Shown: positions 1 to 7,118 of the stretch, one piece after another
How positions within the stretch are numbered: position 1 is the first letter of the stretch
Layout of the letters: every line of letters starts with the position of its first letter
Source: Ruminococcus sp.
Lineage (GTDB): Bacteria > Bacillota > Clostridia > Oscillospirales > Ruminococcaceae
Direction: 5' to 3'
NCBI GenBank assembly: GCA_003488415.1
Contig: DNLQ01000050.1
Location: forward strand, 1 to 13,398
Length of the DNA stretch: 13,398 nucleotides
Notes under the pieces: model-generated
The model's database searches: none
Told to the model about the DNA's origin: nothing
What the model saw: the letters and a program-made list of their open reading frames with translations, nothing else
Position numbers and translations under genes: made by a program

Positions 1-2
1 AG

Positions 3-47
3 CGCATACCCACAATGCCCCAGGGAGCTGACGGACGCATACCCACA
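3..47 (+). repeat. In-frame 33-nt repeat coding a Pro-rich linker
   Basis: The 12-mer CGCATACCCACA occurs at 3-14 and again at 36-47, exactly 33 nt (11 codons) apart. It codes RIPT twice, within RIPTMPQGADG then RIPTAPQQ. The array may continue upstream of the window. It looks like a tandemly repeated Gly/Pro linker in the kinase protein. Confidence 0.6.
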
Positions 48-2156
48 GCACCGCAGCAGATGTCTGCCGGAGTGTCCTCTCCGGGGAGAGCGCCTCTGCT
101 GACCGGTAAGCTGAGCTTTACCGGTAGCCGTGGGGATGAGTTTGAGATAGACGGCGGAGACGTAATAAGCACCGACAGCGGAGAGTCGCAGATATTCGGC
201 TGTTCCATGAAGGGCAGCCGGGAACGCTTTGCCGCAAGGATACTGACGACGGTAACTCCGTCAGACAGCATCGAAAAACGTCAGGTACGTGACAAGGTGA
301 TAGCTTTTCTTGACAGTGTGAGCCACAGAAAGGATTCCAACATCCTTCCGCTTATCGGTCACGGTACGGTGAAGATAGGGGAGAAGGAGCATTATGTTGA
401 GGTATACCCCTTCTGCAAGGACGGAGACCTGGGAAGAAAAAGCGGTACGATAAGCTATGAGACTCTTTGCAAGGAAGTCATACCGGCAGTGAACTCAGCG
501 CTGAACGAGTTCCACAAGGCTGGCTTCGTACACAGGGACGTAAAGCCCGACAACCTTTACTACTACAATGGCAGGGTAGTTCTCGGAGACTTCGGCATCA
601 CCTGCGATCTCCGTGAGGACGGCTTTGCCACAGACCGTACAAAGACGGGAACTCTCGGATACTATGCACCGGAGCTTATGTCACAGGCGGCTATTGCCCC
701 CTCAGACTACTACTCCTTCGGACAGACTCTCTGGACTCTCTACAGCGGCGAGATGATGTATCACAATCTGCTGAGGGTATACAGTCAGTACGGAGCAGAT
801 GAACAGCGTGACCAGGTGAACAACGCCATGATGCACAACGTCTACTACGGACTTGACGAGATACCTGAGAGCATTTCCTTCTTTGAAGTTCTTATCCGTG
901 GACTTCTCCAGTACGATCCCACCGAGCGCTTTGACTATGCAAAGGTGAACCGCTGGCTCAGCGGAGACAAGGGACTTGTCAAGGAGATACGGGGACTGGA
1001 GGATTCAAAGACCTATTCCCGTGCCTTTACGCTCCTGGGCGGAGAGTGCTGGGACAATGCGGAGCTTGCGGAGGCTCTCAACAGTAACTGGAACAAGGCG
1101 AAGCAGCTTCTCTATGACGGAACGCTCCGTGACTTCATGGCAATGGAGAGCTTTGAGCTTGCTACATTCATAAAGAATATCGTGAAGGAGTACGCTTACA
1201 CCTCCGATGAAGATAAGACCTTCTACTGGCAGGATACGGGACTGTGTATGCTGATAATGCACCTGGAAAAGAACAGGCGTCTGTGCTGGCACGGAATGGC
1301 TTATGAAAGGCTCAATGACTTTGCCGACCTTGACATCTTTGACGATACTCTCAATGCTAACGGACTGATGCGTTCCGGAGCCATATGCGAATGGTATCAG
1401 AGACAGAAGAACTGCTCACCGTCGGTACTGGAAGCACTTCAGAAGCTCCACGAATTCTACGGTGAGGACAACGTGTACACAGCCATAGCGATGTCATGGC
1501 TGGACTGTTTCAGGGATCTGGGCGGAGAAGTGAAGTACGGCGGCTGTACAGACCTTGATTCCCTTGTGCCGCGGCTTCTGGAGTCTCCTGCGGTCTTCTA
1601 CGGAAAGGATCCGGAGAAGGGTACCTACGATGCCCTTGCACTGGTGGATGATACTGACTTCCTGGGAACTATGTGTATGTGGGGATATTATCCTGTGATC
1701 CCGGCATTCCATGACTGCTGGGAGACAAAGTACTATGAAAGGTTTGACAAGCTGCTGGAGTTCTTCGACAACAATACCGGAGAGGAAACGCAGAAGAAGG
1801 TACGGGCATTCTACAACGAATATGGTCCCAAGGGATATTTGAAATGGTTCTGTGACAATCTTGACCTGTACACCATAACCGGTGCAGGATGCAATGCCCT
1901 GGCAGAGAAGGCGAAGGGAAGTATCCCTCAGCCGGAGGACAGCGTGCAGGTACAGCGTGAGAGGTTCATAGCAGCTGATACTGCCATAACTCAGCTTCTG
2001 CATCACAGCGAAGCGGATCTGTTCATGGCAGGAATGGGAATGTCGCAGACTGATCCGTTTGAGTGCATCACCTCAGATAAGCTGAGTGCCATGTGGTATT
2101 TCAAGTTCCTGGAGCAGGAAGCACCCATAGGATTCAAGTTCGATGCAGGTCTGTAA
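3..2156 (+). CDS. Ser/Thr protein kinase domain protein with large C-terminal extension, 5' truncated
   Basis: Hanks-type kinase domain. Numbering from the first in-window ATG (base 15), it shows HRDVKPDN at 173-180 (catalytic loop), DFG at 192-194, GTLGYYAPE at 212-220 (activation segment end) and DYYSFG at 231-236. The reading frame stays open to the window edge and codes the same RIPT-containing linker before that ATG, so the true start lies upstream and the ATG at 15 is probably internal. The glycine-rich loop is degenerate (SGESQIFG), and the usual VAIK lysine position reads AAR (Arg75), so activity is uncertain although the HRD and DFG aspartates are kept. Residues from about 325 to the stop form a Trp/Tyr-rich acidic region that I do not recognise; no membrane segment is seen in it. 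A Pro-rich linker precedes the kinase, so another domain may lie upstream. It is followed after 12 nt by a membrane-protein gene with a good ribosome binding site, suggesting an operon. The kinase call is firm; substrate and role are unknown. Confidence 0.88.
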   Translation, partial: RIPTMPQGADGRIPTAPQQMSAGVSSPGRAPLLTGKLSFTGSRGDEFEIDGGDVISTDSGESQIFGCSMKGSRERFAARILTTVTPSDSIEKRQVRDKVIAFLDSVSHRKDSNILPLIGHGTVKIGEKEHYVEVYPFCKDGDLGRKSGTISYETLCKEVIPAVNSALNEFHKAGFVHRDVKPDNLYYYNGRVVLGDFGITCDLREDGFATDRTKTGTLGYYAPELMSQAAIAPSDYYSFGQTLWTLYSGEMMYHNLLRVYSQYGADEQRDQVNNAMMHNVYYGLDEIPESISFFEVLIRGLLQYDPTERFDYAKVNRWLSGDKGLVKEIRGLEDSKTYSRAFTLLGGECWDNAELAEALNSNWNKAKQLLYDGTLRDFMAMESFELATFIKNIVKEYAYTSDEDKTFYWQDTGLCMLIMHLEKNRRLCWHGMAYERLNDFADLDIFDDTLNANGLMRSGAICEWYQRQKNCSPSVLEALQKLHEFYGEDNVYTAIAMSWLDCFRDLGGEVKYGGCTDLDSLVPRLLESPAVFYGKDPEKGTYDALALVDDTDFLGTMCMWGYYPVIPAFHDCWETKYYERFDKLLEFFDNNTGEETQKKVRAFYNEYGPKGYLKWFCDNLDLYTITGAGCNALAEKAKGSIPQPEDSVQVQRERFIAADTAITQLLHHSEADLFMAGMGMSQTDPFECITSDKLSAMWYFKFLEQEAPIGFKFDAGL

Positions 2157-2168
2157 AGGAGACAAAAG

Positions 2169-3593
2169 ATGAAGTATACAGTCATGACAATGGAAAACAG
2201 GGATTACATGAGCACAGACAGCGTCAGCGAAGCCTTCATTAAGAGAGCTGACAGGTCAAAGGAGATCATGGATTCCGTCCGGAAGGAGCATAAGGAAATG
2301 CTCGGCAGCAATGCCCTCTACAGAAAGTATACCTTCTCCGGACTGATTCTTGCGCTGCTGATCATAGCCCTGGTAGTATACGTATTCGGAAAGAGAGTGC
2401 TGGAATACGGTTCTTTGAAGGAGGCATTCTCCTACCAGAGGTTTGATGACATTTATTTTACGAAGGATACCACCCTTATCTATCATGCAGTGCTGATACT
2501 GATCCTTTTCGTCAATATCGTAACTATCATACGCTGGATATACAGCAAGAGGATAGAACGGAGCATAAGGAAACTGAAAAGCTGTGAGAAGCAGATCTCA
2601 AAGCGCATAACCTCCGACGGCAGCGCAGCTCTTCTTGACTCAGTCAGAAATGCAATAGAAGAGGGGAACAGGGATTTCAGTGTAACGCAGAAAAATGACA
2701 TAGGCGACAGGATAATAAAGCTGCGGGAGCGGTTCAAAGCATGGAACAGGAGAGCCAAAAGCATATCGGCGGTAGTTTCACCGCTGCTGTCGGCAGTATA
2801 TTACCTGTTCGGATTTGTACTTACCTGGCTGTTGCGTGACTCGCTGGAGGAATTCAGGCAGCAGTCTGTGTTCATACTCGTCCTGTTCGGAGCGTATACG
2901 TATTTTGCGATAGATGTGGCAGTCTGCAAGTCAGGCGGTCATATGGGAAAGCTGATGCGTCCCTTCGGATGTCTGCTGGCACTGGTGTACGCAGGCTATG
3001 TGTACTGGCTGACAGGCGGTTCATGGGATTTCCCGGCATTTATAAAGGAGTACGGCGGACATGAAGTGATACTGAGTCCGCTGAAGGGCATACACGTCAT
3101 CATCCTCCTACAGCTTATTGCAATGATAACCGGAGTCCTTTCCGCCGATTACCTCGGCATGAAAAGAAAGTGGAACGACGGCTATGAGACAGTCATGAAG
3201 TATGGAAATACGAAGTTCAAGTCAAGGTTCTCGGTCATATTCCGTGGGGCAGTCGCAGCCTTCTGGATTATGACCGCATGGTACATCGGCGTAAACAATC
3301 ACACTATGTCGATCCTTGCCTCGCTGCCCTTTGTATGGTGGGTATCCATGCCGCTGTTCAAGCCATTCGGCTCGTCGTTGTATGCCTTCTTCGGCAGGAT
3401 GAAGTGCGTGAGCATATCCATGATGAGCTTCTCGCTGATGGTGTTTTTCTATTACGGAGAGAACGGAGCGCTTGACATAGAGATCCTGATAAGGTGGGGC
3501 TTGTGCCTTATACTCTACGCAGTACTTGGAGCAGTTGTGTACGTGCTGAATGAAGGGACTGAGGCATTTGCACTGATGCGGCTGTTCGTTTAA
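2169..3593 (+). CDS. Polytopic membrane protein of unknown family
   Basis: A 474-residue protein with about ten hydrophobic segments, roughly at residues 55-74, 103-124, 198-222, 231-252, 263-281, 306-328, 354-375, 379-397, 413-430 and 439-461. The first 50 residues are hydrophilic and charged. Residues 125-197 form a second charged, probably helical cytoplasmic loop rich in Lys, Arg and Glu. No signal peptide, transporter signature or catalytic motif is recognisable. The start is supported by AAAGGAG at 2155-2161, seven bases before the ATG and overlapping the stop of the kinase gene, so the two are probably translated from one mRNA. The pairing suggests that the kinase acts on, or signals through, this membrane protein, but that is inference. 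The gene is followed by a hairpin at 3621-3650. Confidence 0.8.
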   Translation: MKYTVMTMENRDYMSTDSVSEAFIKRADRSKEIMDSVRKEHKEMLGSNALYRKYTFSGLILALLIIALVVYVFGKRVLEYGSLKEAFSYQRFDDIYFTKDTTLIYHAVLILILFVNIVTIIRWIYSKRIERSIRKLKSCEKQISKRITSDGSAALLDSVRNAIEEGNRDFSVTQKNDIGDRIIKLRERFKAWNRRAKSISAVVSPLLSAVYYLFGFVLTWLLRDSLEEFRQQSVFILVLFGAYTYFAIDVAVCKSGGHMGKLMRPFGCLLALVYAGYVYWLTGGSWDFPAFIKEYGGHEVILSPLKGIHVIILLQLIAMITGVLSADYLGMKRKWNDGYETVMKYGNTKFKSRFSVIFRGAVAAFWIMTAWYIGVNNHTMSILASLPFVWWVSMPLFKPFGSSLYAFFGRMKCVSISMMSFSLMVFFYYGENGALDIEILIRWGLCLILYAVLGAVVYVLNEGTEAFALMRLFV

Positions 3594-3620
3594 ATGAGAC
3601 TAAAAAATACGATGGTCATA

Positions 3621-3650
3621 AAGGCTGCATCTTTCAGGAGGTGCAGCCTT
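3621..3650 (+). terminator. Hairpin after the kinase/membrane-protein unit
   Basis: AAGGCTGCA (3621-3629) pairs with TGCAGCCTT (3642-3650). The stem can extend inward through wobble pairs to a TCAG loop (3634-3637), giving about 13 pairs. The downstream U tract is weak (TTTAGTGTG). It lies 27 bases after the membrane-protein stop, between convergent genes, so a role in + strand termination is likely but not certain. Confidence 0.6.
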
Positions 3651-3676
3651 TAGTGTGTAGAGAACAATATTATTGC

Positions 3677-3705
3677 AAAAAAAGAAGGCATAAATATGCC
3701 TTCTT
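3677..3705 (-). terminator. Intrinsic terminator of the B3/B4-domain gene
   Basis: On the minus strand, AAGAAGGCAT pairs with ATGCCTTCTT across a 4-base ATTT loop (stem 3682-3691 with 3696-3705). Reading out on the minus strand it runs into a T7 tract (3677-3683, partly in the stem). It begins five bases after the stop codon of the 3711-4388 gene. This is a classic Rho-independent terminator. Confidence 0.88.
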
Positions 3706-3710
3706 GCTGC

Positions 3711-4388
3711 CTATATGACCTCGGGAACAACGATATATCCGCTGCCTCCGCAGTATTTTGTTGTAAGGTCTATTATCTTCTGGGCTGTTTCCTTCAGAAG
3801 CTCATCAGGAGTTGCTTCATTGCCCTGAACGATGTAAAATACATTCTCAGTGTTTTCGTCAACGGCAGTCTTGTTCACCTGTCTTATCTCAAGACGGCAC
3901 AACACCTCGTTGGAATCGTCACAGTAGCAGTATTCATGGGCTGCAACAGGAGCCGGCTCATTCTGCCCGATAGGTATATATTTCTCAGTCCCGTCTGTAA
4001 ATCTCAGCGTGACGTCACCGTCAGTCTTGTCAATATTATGTGCTCCCAGTGCGAGCTTGCTCTCAAGAGAAATGAGATTGTAGATATCCACAGCATGATT
4101 GATATAGAAGACCTCTCCTCTCTTTACGAGCAGCTTTATCAGATTTTCACTTGCAGGGATATTCTTGCGCCTTTTCACTCCCGTATTATCGTGGAGTATA
4201 TTGAAGCCCTCAAGTACAGGATCCGCATGAACATCCGCATCCTTGTAAAGCTCATACAGCTCCTGTATCCGCTTTGTCCTGTACTGCTGCCATTCCTCGG
4301 AATTATCATGATTATTTATACCGTTTACAACAGCAAATATGATCCTGACTCCGCTGTCGAGTACAGCTTTTTCGACCTTGAAATTCAT
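3711..4388 (-). CDS. B3/B4 domain protein (Phe-tRNA synthetase beta-like, COG3382 type)
   Basis: A stand-alone B3/B4 domain, the fold that forms the editing and tRNA-contact module in the beta subunit of phenylalanyl-tRNA synthetase. Free-standing members are common in Firmicutes and have poorly known roles, possibly in tRNA quality control. Family-type stretches include KNIPASENLIKLLVKRG, the following INHAVDIYNLISLES, then LGAHNIDK, RFTDGTEKYIPIG and the late FYIVQG. I start at the ATG at 4388 (225 residues) because AAAGGTG lies six bases before it. A GTG nine bases further upstream (4397) is possible but lies too close to the Shine-Dalgarno sequence. The gene is separated from trxB by an intrinsic terminator and has its own terminator at 3677-3705, so it is probably not functionally part of the sulfur operon. 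The family is recognised from memory of the sequence pattern. Confidence 0.8.
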   Translation of the reverse strand: MNFKVEKAVLDSGVRIIFAVVNGINNHDNSEEWQQYRTKRIQELYELYKDADVHADPVLEGFNILHDNTGVKRRKNIPASENLIKLLVKRGEVFYINHAVDIYNLISLESKLALGAHNIDKTDGDVTLRFTDGTEKYIPIGQNEPAPVAAHEYCYCDDSNEVLCRLEIRQVNKTAVDENTENVFYIVQGNEATPDELLKETAQKIIDLTTKYCGGSGYIVVPEVI

Positions 4389-4407
4389 TTTCTTCACCTT
4401 TCCTTAT

Positions 4408-4435
4408 AAAAAAGCAGATACTGCAAAGTACCTGC
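4408..4435 (-). terminator. Intrinsic terminator after trxB, end of the sulfur operon
   Basis: On the minus strand, GCAGGTACT pairs with AGTATCTGC (one G-U pair) across a TTGC loop, followed by TTTTTT. In + coordinates the stem is 4414-4422 with 4427-4435, and the T6 tract is 4408-4413. It lies 19-46 bases after the trxB stop and just before the ribosome binding site of the B3/B4 gene. It should end most transcripts of the sulfur operon. Confidence 0.82.
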
Positions 4436-4453
4436 CTCTGATCATGATAAACA

Positions 4454-5356
4454 CTATCGGAGAAACTCCGAAACTGAAACTACGGCATTTGCTCCATCCG
4501 CAGCGGCTGTTATTACCTGACGCACTTTTTTTGTACGAACATCACCTGCCGCAAAAAATCCCTCCGCAGAAGCTGCACAGTCCTCTCCTGCGATGATATA
4601 TCCGCCGCTGTCAAGAGATACCGTGTCCTTCACCGCTTCGGTGTTGGGAACAGTTCCCACAGCCACAAATACTCCATCAGCTTCAAGCAGCTTTTCAATG
4701 CCGTTCTGATCTATCTTTATACCTGTAACATTTTCGCTTCCTACGATCTCGGTAGGAACGGAATCCAGTACAAGCTCCATATTCTCACAGGTTCTTACCC
4801 TTTCCTGCAAGCTCTTATTTGCCCTGAAATTGCTGCGGCGGTGAATGAGATATACTTTTTTCGCCTGTTTTGACAGATACAGTGCATCCTCAAGAGCAGT
4901 ATCTCCACCGCCTACGACAGCCACGGTCTTGTCAGCAAAAAAAGCTCCGTCGCACAGAGCGCAGTATGAAACGCCTCTGCCAGAGTATTCCTTCTCACCT
5001 TTTATATCAAGGGACTTAGGGTGAGTGCCTGCGGCATAGATAACAGTTCTTGCTTCAAGCTCACTTCCGTCTGACATAATGACTTTCCAGACCTTATCTG
5101 TCCTGTTTAGACTGCTGACCTCTCCGTCGATAAACTCCGTCCCGAGAGCCTCTGCGTGTTCCCGGAACTTTTCACCGAGTGAGAAACCGTCTGTCCCGTA
5201 ATACCCGAGGTAATTATCGACTCTCTCTGTATAGGCGATCTGTCCCGTACCCATGTATTCTTTTTCAACTATTGCAAAACTGAGCCTTGCACGGCTTGCA
5301 TATACCGCAGCAGAGAGTCCTGCGGGCCCGCTTCCGATTATCAGAGTATCGTACAT
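4454..5356 (-). CDS. trxB: Thioredoxin reductase
   Basis: FAD/NADPH enzyme that reduces thioredoxin in the cytosol. The 300-residue protein has the FAD Rossmann motif GSGPAG (8-13), the redox-active CALC disulfide (Cys132 and Cys135), the NADPH motif GGGDTA (149-154), HRR at 172-174 and the second FAD contact AAGDVR at 269-274. Length and motif order are normal for low-molecular-weight thioredoxin reductases. The start ATG lies one base after the stop of the JAMM peptidase gene (TGATATG), so translation is probably coupled. It is the last gene before a strong terminator. With the thioredoxin gene four genes upstream in the same operon, it can supply reducing power to persulfide transfer steps or to release of sulfide from carriers and the desulfurase. 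That dedicated role is inferred from context. Confidence 0.95.
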   Translation of the reverse strand: MYDTLIIGSGPAGLSAAVYASRARLSFAIVEKEYMGTGQIAYTERVDNYLGYYGTDGFSLGEKFREHAEALGTEFIDGEVSSLNRTDKVWKVIMSDGSELEARTVIYAAGTHPKSLDIKGEKEYSGRGVSYCALCDGAFFADKTVAVVGGGDTALEDALYLSKQAKKVYLIHRRSNFRANKSLQERVRTCENMELVLDSVPTEIVGSENVTGIKIDQNGIEKLLEADGVFVAVGTVPNTEAVKDTVSLDSGGYIIAGEDCAASAEGFFAAGDVRTKKVRQVITAAADGANAVVSVSEFLR

Positions 5357-5357
5357 A

Positions 5358-5771
5358 TCATTCCTGTCCGATCACGAGTTCTTCTTTTTCAGCCTTGTCT
5401 CCCTCGATATGGAAGGAATTGAGTACGGGCTCCTCGTCCATAAGCGAAAGTATCATATAGCTTGCGCTGCTGTCAAAGGCAAGCCTCTTATCCTCTTCCG
5501 AAGGACGTGAAGGCGATACAGGGTGTGAGTGCCAGTTTCCAAGCGGAACGAGACCTTCGGCTCTCATGTCCTTTATGGCTTTGAGCTGCTCCTTCGGATC
5601 AAGTGTAAAGTGTTCCTCGGCATGATCCACATTGGTGAGGATATACACCTTTTTTATTATCTTGTCGCTTCCGCTGATCTCCCCGGCTATAAGTCCACAG
5701 GCTTCTATGGGAGCTTCGCTTTTTGCGTGGGCAACTATCTTTTCATAATCGCTCTGTCTGAGTTTTATCAT
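5358..5771 (-). CDS. hcyD: JAMM/Mov34 metallopeptidase, HcyD/Mec type
   Basis: Zinc peptidase of the JAB/MPN+ family, 137 residues. The full metal site is visible: Glu23 in PIEACGL, then HSHP (His81 and His83), Ser91 and Asp94 in the H-x-H-x(7)-S-x-x-D pattern. Related enzymes cut next to the C-terminal Gly-Gly of sulfur carriers. In Wolinella succinogenes, HcyD trims the extra residue from HcyS and later frees homocysteine; in Mycobacterium, Mec frees cysteine from CysO. Here it directly follows the E1-like gene with a 4-base ATGA overlap and precedes trxB by one base. It is the only JAMM protease in the window, while two carriers need processing: HcyS (tail after GG) and the CysO-like domain buried in a fusion. 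It may therefore serve both. The enzyme class is firm; dual use is inference. Confidence 0.92.
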   Translation of the reverse strand: MIKLRQSDYEKIVAHAKSEAPIEACGLIAGEISGSDKIIKKVYILTNVDHAEEHFTLDPKEQLKAIKDMRAEGLVPLGNWHSHPVSPSRPSEEDKRLAFDSSASYMILSLMDEEPVLNSFHIEGDKAEKEELVIGQE

Positions 5772-6580
5772 AAACCAACACCGTCACATTCTGCCTGTTC
5801 ATAATCAATAAGCTCAGTAATGGTCGGGTTATCTCCGCACACATCGCATTTATGTGTATCGCTCGGGAGCTTCACCTTTCTGAACTGCATTTTCAGCGCA
5901 TCATAGGTGAGCAGCCAGCCCGTGAGAAGTTCGCCCACGCCGAGTATATATTTTACAGCTTCCATAGCCTGTAAGCTGCCTATAACGCCGCCCATTGCAC
6001 CGATAACTCCTGCCTGCTTACAGGTGGGAACAGCATCCTTCGGGGGCGGTTCCTTGAATACGCAGCGATAGCACGGTCCCTGTCCGGGAACATAGGTCAT
6101 GAGCTGCCCCTGAAAACGTATGATGCCTGCGTGTGAGAACGGCTTTTTCGCCATAACACAAGCGTCATTTATGAGAAATTTTGCAGGGAAGTTATCGGTA
6201 CCGTCGATTATAAAATCATAGTCCTTGATGATATCAAGGATATTTTCGCTTGTTATGAACTCATGGTAGGTTATGACCTTTACATCGGGGTTCATAGCCT
6301 CCATAGTCTCCCTTGCGGACTCTACCTTCGGCTTGCCAACGTCCTTGGTCTGATGGATTATCTGTCTCTGGAGATTGGAAAGATCCACCTCGTCGGCATC
6401 TGCGATACCGATAGTGCCGATACCAGCCGCAGTAAGATACATTGCCGCAGGAGCTCCCAGACCTCCCGCACCTATGATGAGGACTTTTGCATTGAGCAGT
6501 TTCTTCTGACCTTTAGCGCCCACCTCTTTAAGTATGATATGACGTGAATAGCGCTCTATCTGTTCATTGGTAAAAGCCAT
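5768..6580 (-). CDS. hcyF: E1-like sulfur-carrier adenylyltransferase (HcyF/MoeB/ThiF family)
   Basis: A 270-residue ATP-dependent enzyme expected to adenylate the C-terminal glycine of the adjacent carrier so that sulfur can be added as a thiocarboxylate. Visible features are the nucleotide loop GAGGLG (37-42), the Arg-finger region NLQRQ (69-73), Lys84 in GKPK, the Asp in DGTDNF (126-131), the conserved Cys187 in PTCKQAG, and a structural zinc site made by CYRC (170-173) and CDVC (245-248). There is no rhodanese domain, unlike the second E1 in this window. The start is fixed by a TAATG junction with the carrier gene; the GGAGG that codes the carrier's glycines also serves as its ribosome binding site. 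The stop overlaps the JAMM start by 4 nt. MoeB or ThiF in cofactor synthesis is possible, but no molybdopterin or thiamine genes are near, and the MetY/HcyS/HcyD context favours HcyF. Confidence 0.9.
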   Translation of the reverse strand: MAFTNEQIERYSRHIILKEVGAKGQKKLLNAKVLIIGAGGLGAPAAMYLTAAGIGTIGIADADEVDLSNLQRQIIHQTKDVGKPKVESARETMEAMNPDVKVITYHEFITSENILDIIKDYDFIIDGTDNFPAKFLINDACVMAKKPFSHAGIIRFQGQLMTYVPGQGPCYRCVFKEPPPKDAVPTCKQAGVIGAMGGVIGSLQAMEAVKYILGVGELLTGWLLTYDALKMQFRKVKLPSDTHKCDVCGDNPTITELIDYEQAECDGVGL

Positions 6581-6786
6581 TACTGACCGCCTCCCATAAA
6601 GTAAAGAAATTCGATGTTATCGCCCTCATTGAGGACAGATGCTTCAAACTGACCGTTCTCGATAAATTCGTCATTTACTGTAACTGTAACATATTCGGGT
6701 GTTTCCACATTTTCGTCAATAATCAGCTGAGCAACGGTAAGTCCGTCCTGAACTTCCTTCTTTACTCCTGCAACTGTTATCCTCAT
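6580..6786 (-). CDS. hcyS: Sulfur carrier protein (ThiS/MoaD fold, HcyS-like) with GGGQ tail
   Basis: A 68-residue beta-grasp carrier. It has the ThiS-like core (ITVAGVKKEVQDGLTVAQLI at 3-22, then VTVTVNDEFI) and ends in MGGGQ. Carriers of this kind work as C-terminal Gly-Gly thiocarboxylates, so the extra Gln (or Gly-Gln) must be removed first. This matches the HcyS-Ala precursor of Wolinella, whose terminal Ala is removed by HcyD, and the JAMM peptidase two genes downstream fits that job. The gene is preceded by AGGAGAGG 13 bases after the thioredoxin stop. Its stop overlaps the hcyF start (TAATG). The partner enzyme is probably MetY in the same operon, giving carrier-bound homocysteine. 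ThiS for thiamine synthesis is an alternative, but thiazole genes are absent here. Confidence 0.9.
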   Translation of the reverse strand: MRITVAGVKKEVQDGLTVAQLIIDENVETPEYVTVTVNDEFIENGQFEASVLNEGDNIEFLYFMGGGQ

Positions 6787-6799
6787 TATTATCCTCTCC

Positions 6800-7117
6800 T
6801 TACAATACTGAATCTATGAGCTGAATGATCTCTTCCTTTTTAGCTGCTCCTCTGATACGCGAGACTTCCTCGCCCTTATTGAAAAGTATCAGCGTGGGAG
6901 CAGCCTGTACAGACCATTTATCAACAAGTGCCTTTTCAAAGTTTGCGTTCACCTTGACTATCCTGACTTTTTCGCCGTATTCGCCTTCAAGCTGGCTGAG
7001 GACAGGCGACATCCTTTTACAAGGTATACAGCTGTCCGAATAGAAATCCACCAATACAGGCACTTCCGAATCAATGACCTCTGCATTGAATTCTGCTTCA
7101 CCTATCCTTGCGGGCAT
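6800..7117 (-). CDS. Thioredoxin-like protein with CIPC active site
   Basis: A 105-residue thioredoxin-fold protein, complete and of normal length. The core motif is DFYSDSCIPCKRMSP, with redox cysteines Cys30 and Cys33 and the cis-proline in AAPTL (Pro74). The usual WCGPC is replaced by SCIPC: both Cys and the second Pro are kept, while Trp and Gly are lost. This should change the redox potential or partner choice. I start at the ATG at 7117, because the stop of tusA and this start form TGATATG and GGTGA lies just before it. A longer in-frame reading to 7282 merely runs antiphase through tusA. It sits between a TusA-like protein and a sulfur carrier and upstream of trxB in the same operon. 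A role in reducing persulfides or disulfides of the sulfur-transfer proteins is inferred. Confidence 0.92.
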   Translation of the reverse strand: MPARIGEAEFNAEVIDSEVPVLVDFYSDSCIPCKRMSPVLSQLEGEYGEKVRIVKVNANFEKALVDKWSVQAAPTLILFNKGEEVSRIRGAAKKEEIIQLIDSVL

Positions 7118-7118
7118 A

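Noticed and set aside
3696..4409. Long + strand open frame opposite the B3/B4 gene
   Set aside because: It is antisense to a recognisable protein with a ribosome binding site and terminator, and its translation resembles no family.
5768..6786. Thiamine (ThiS/ThiF) or molybdopterin (MoaD/MoeB) operon
   Set aside because: No thiazole, pyrimidine or molybdopterin genes lie nearby; MetY and a JAMM peptidase adjacent to the carrier point to the homocysteine pathway.
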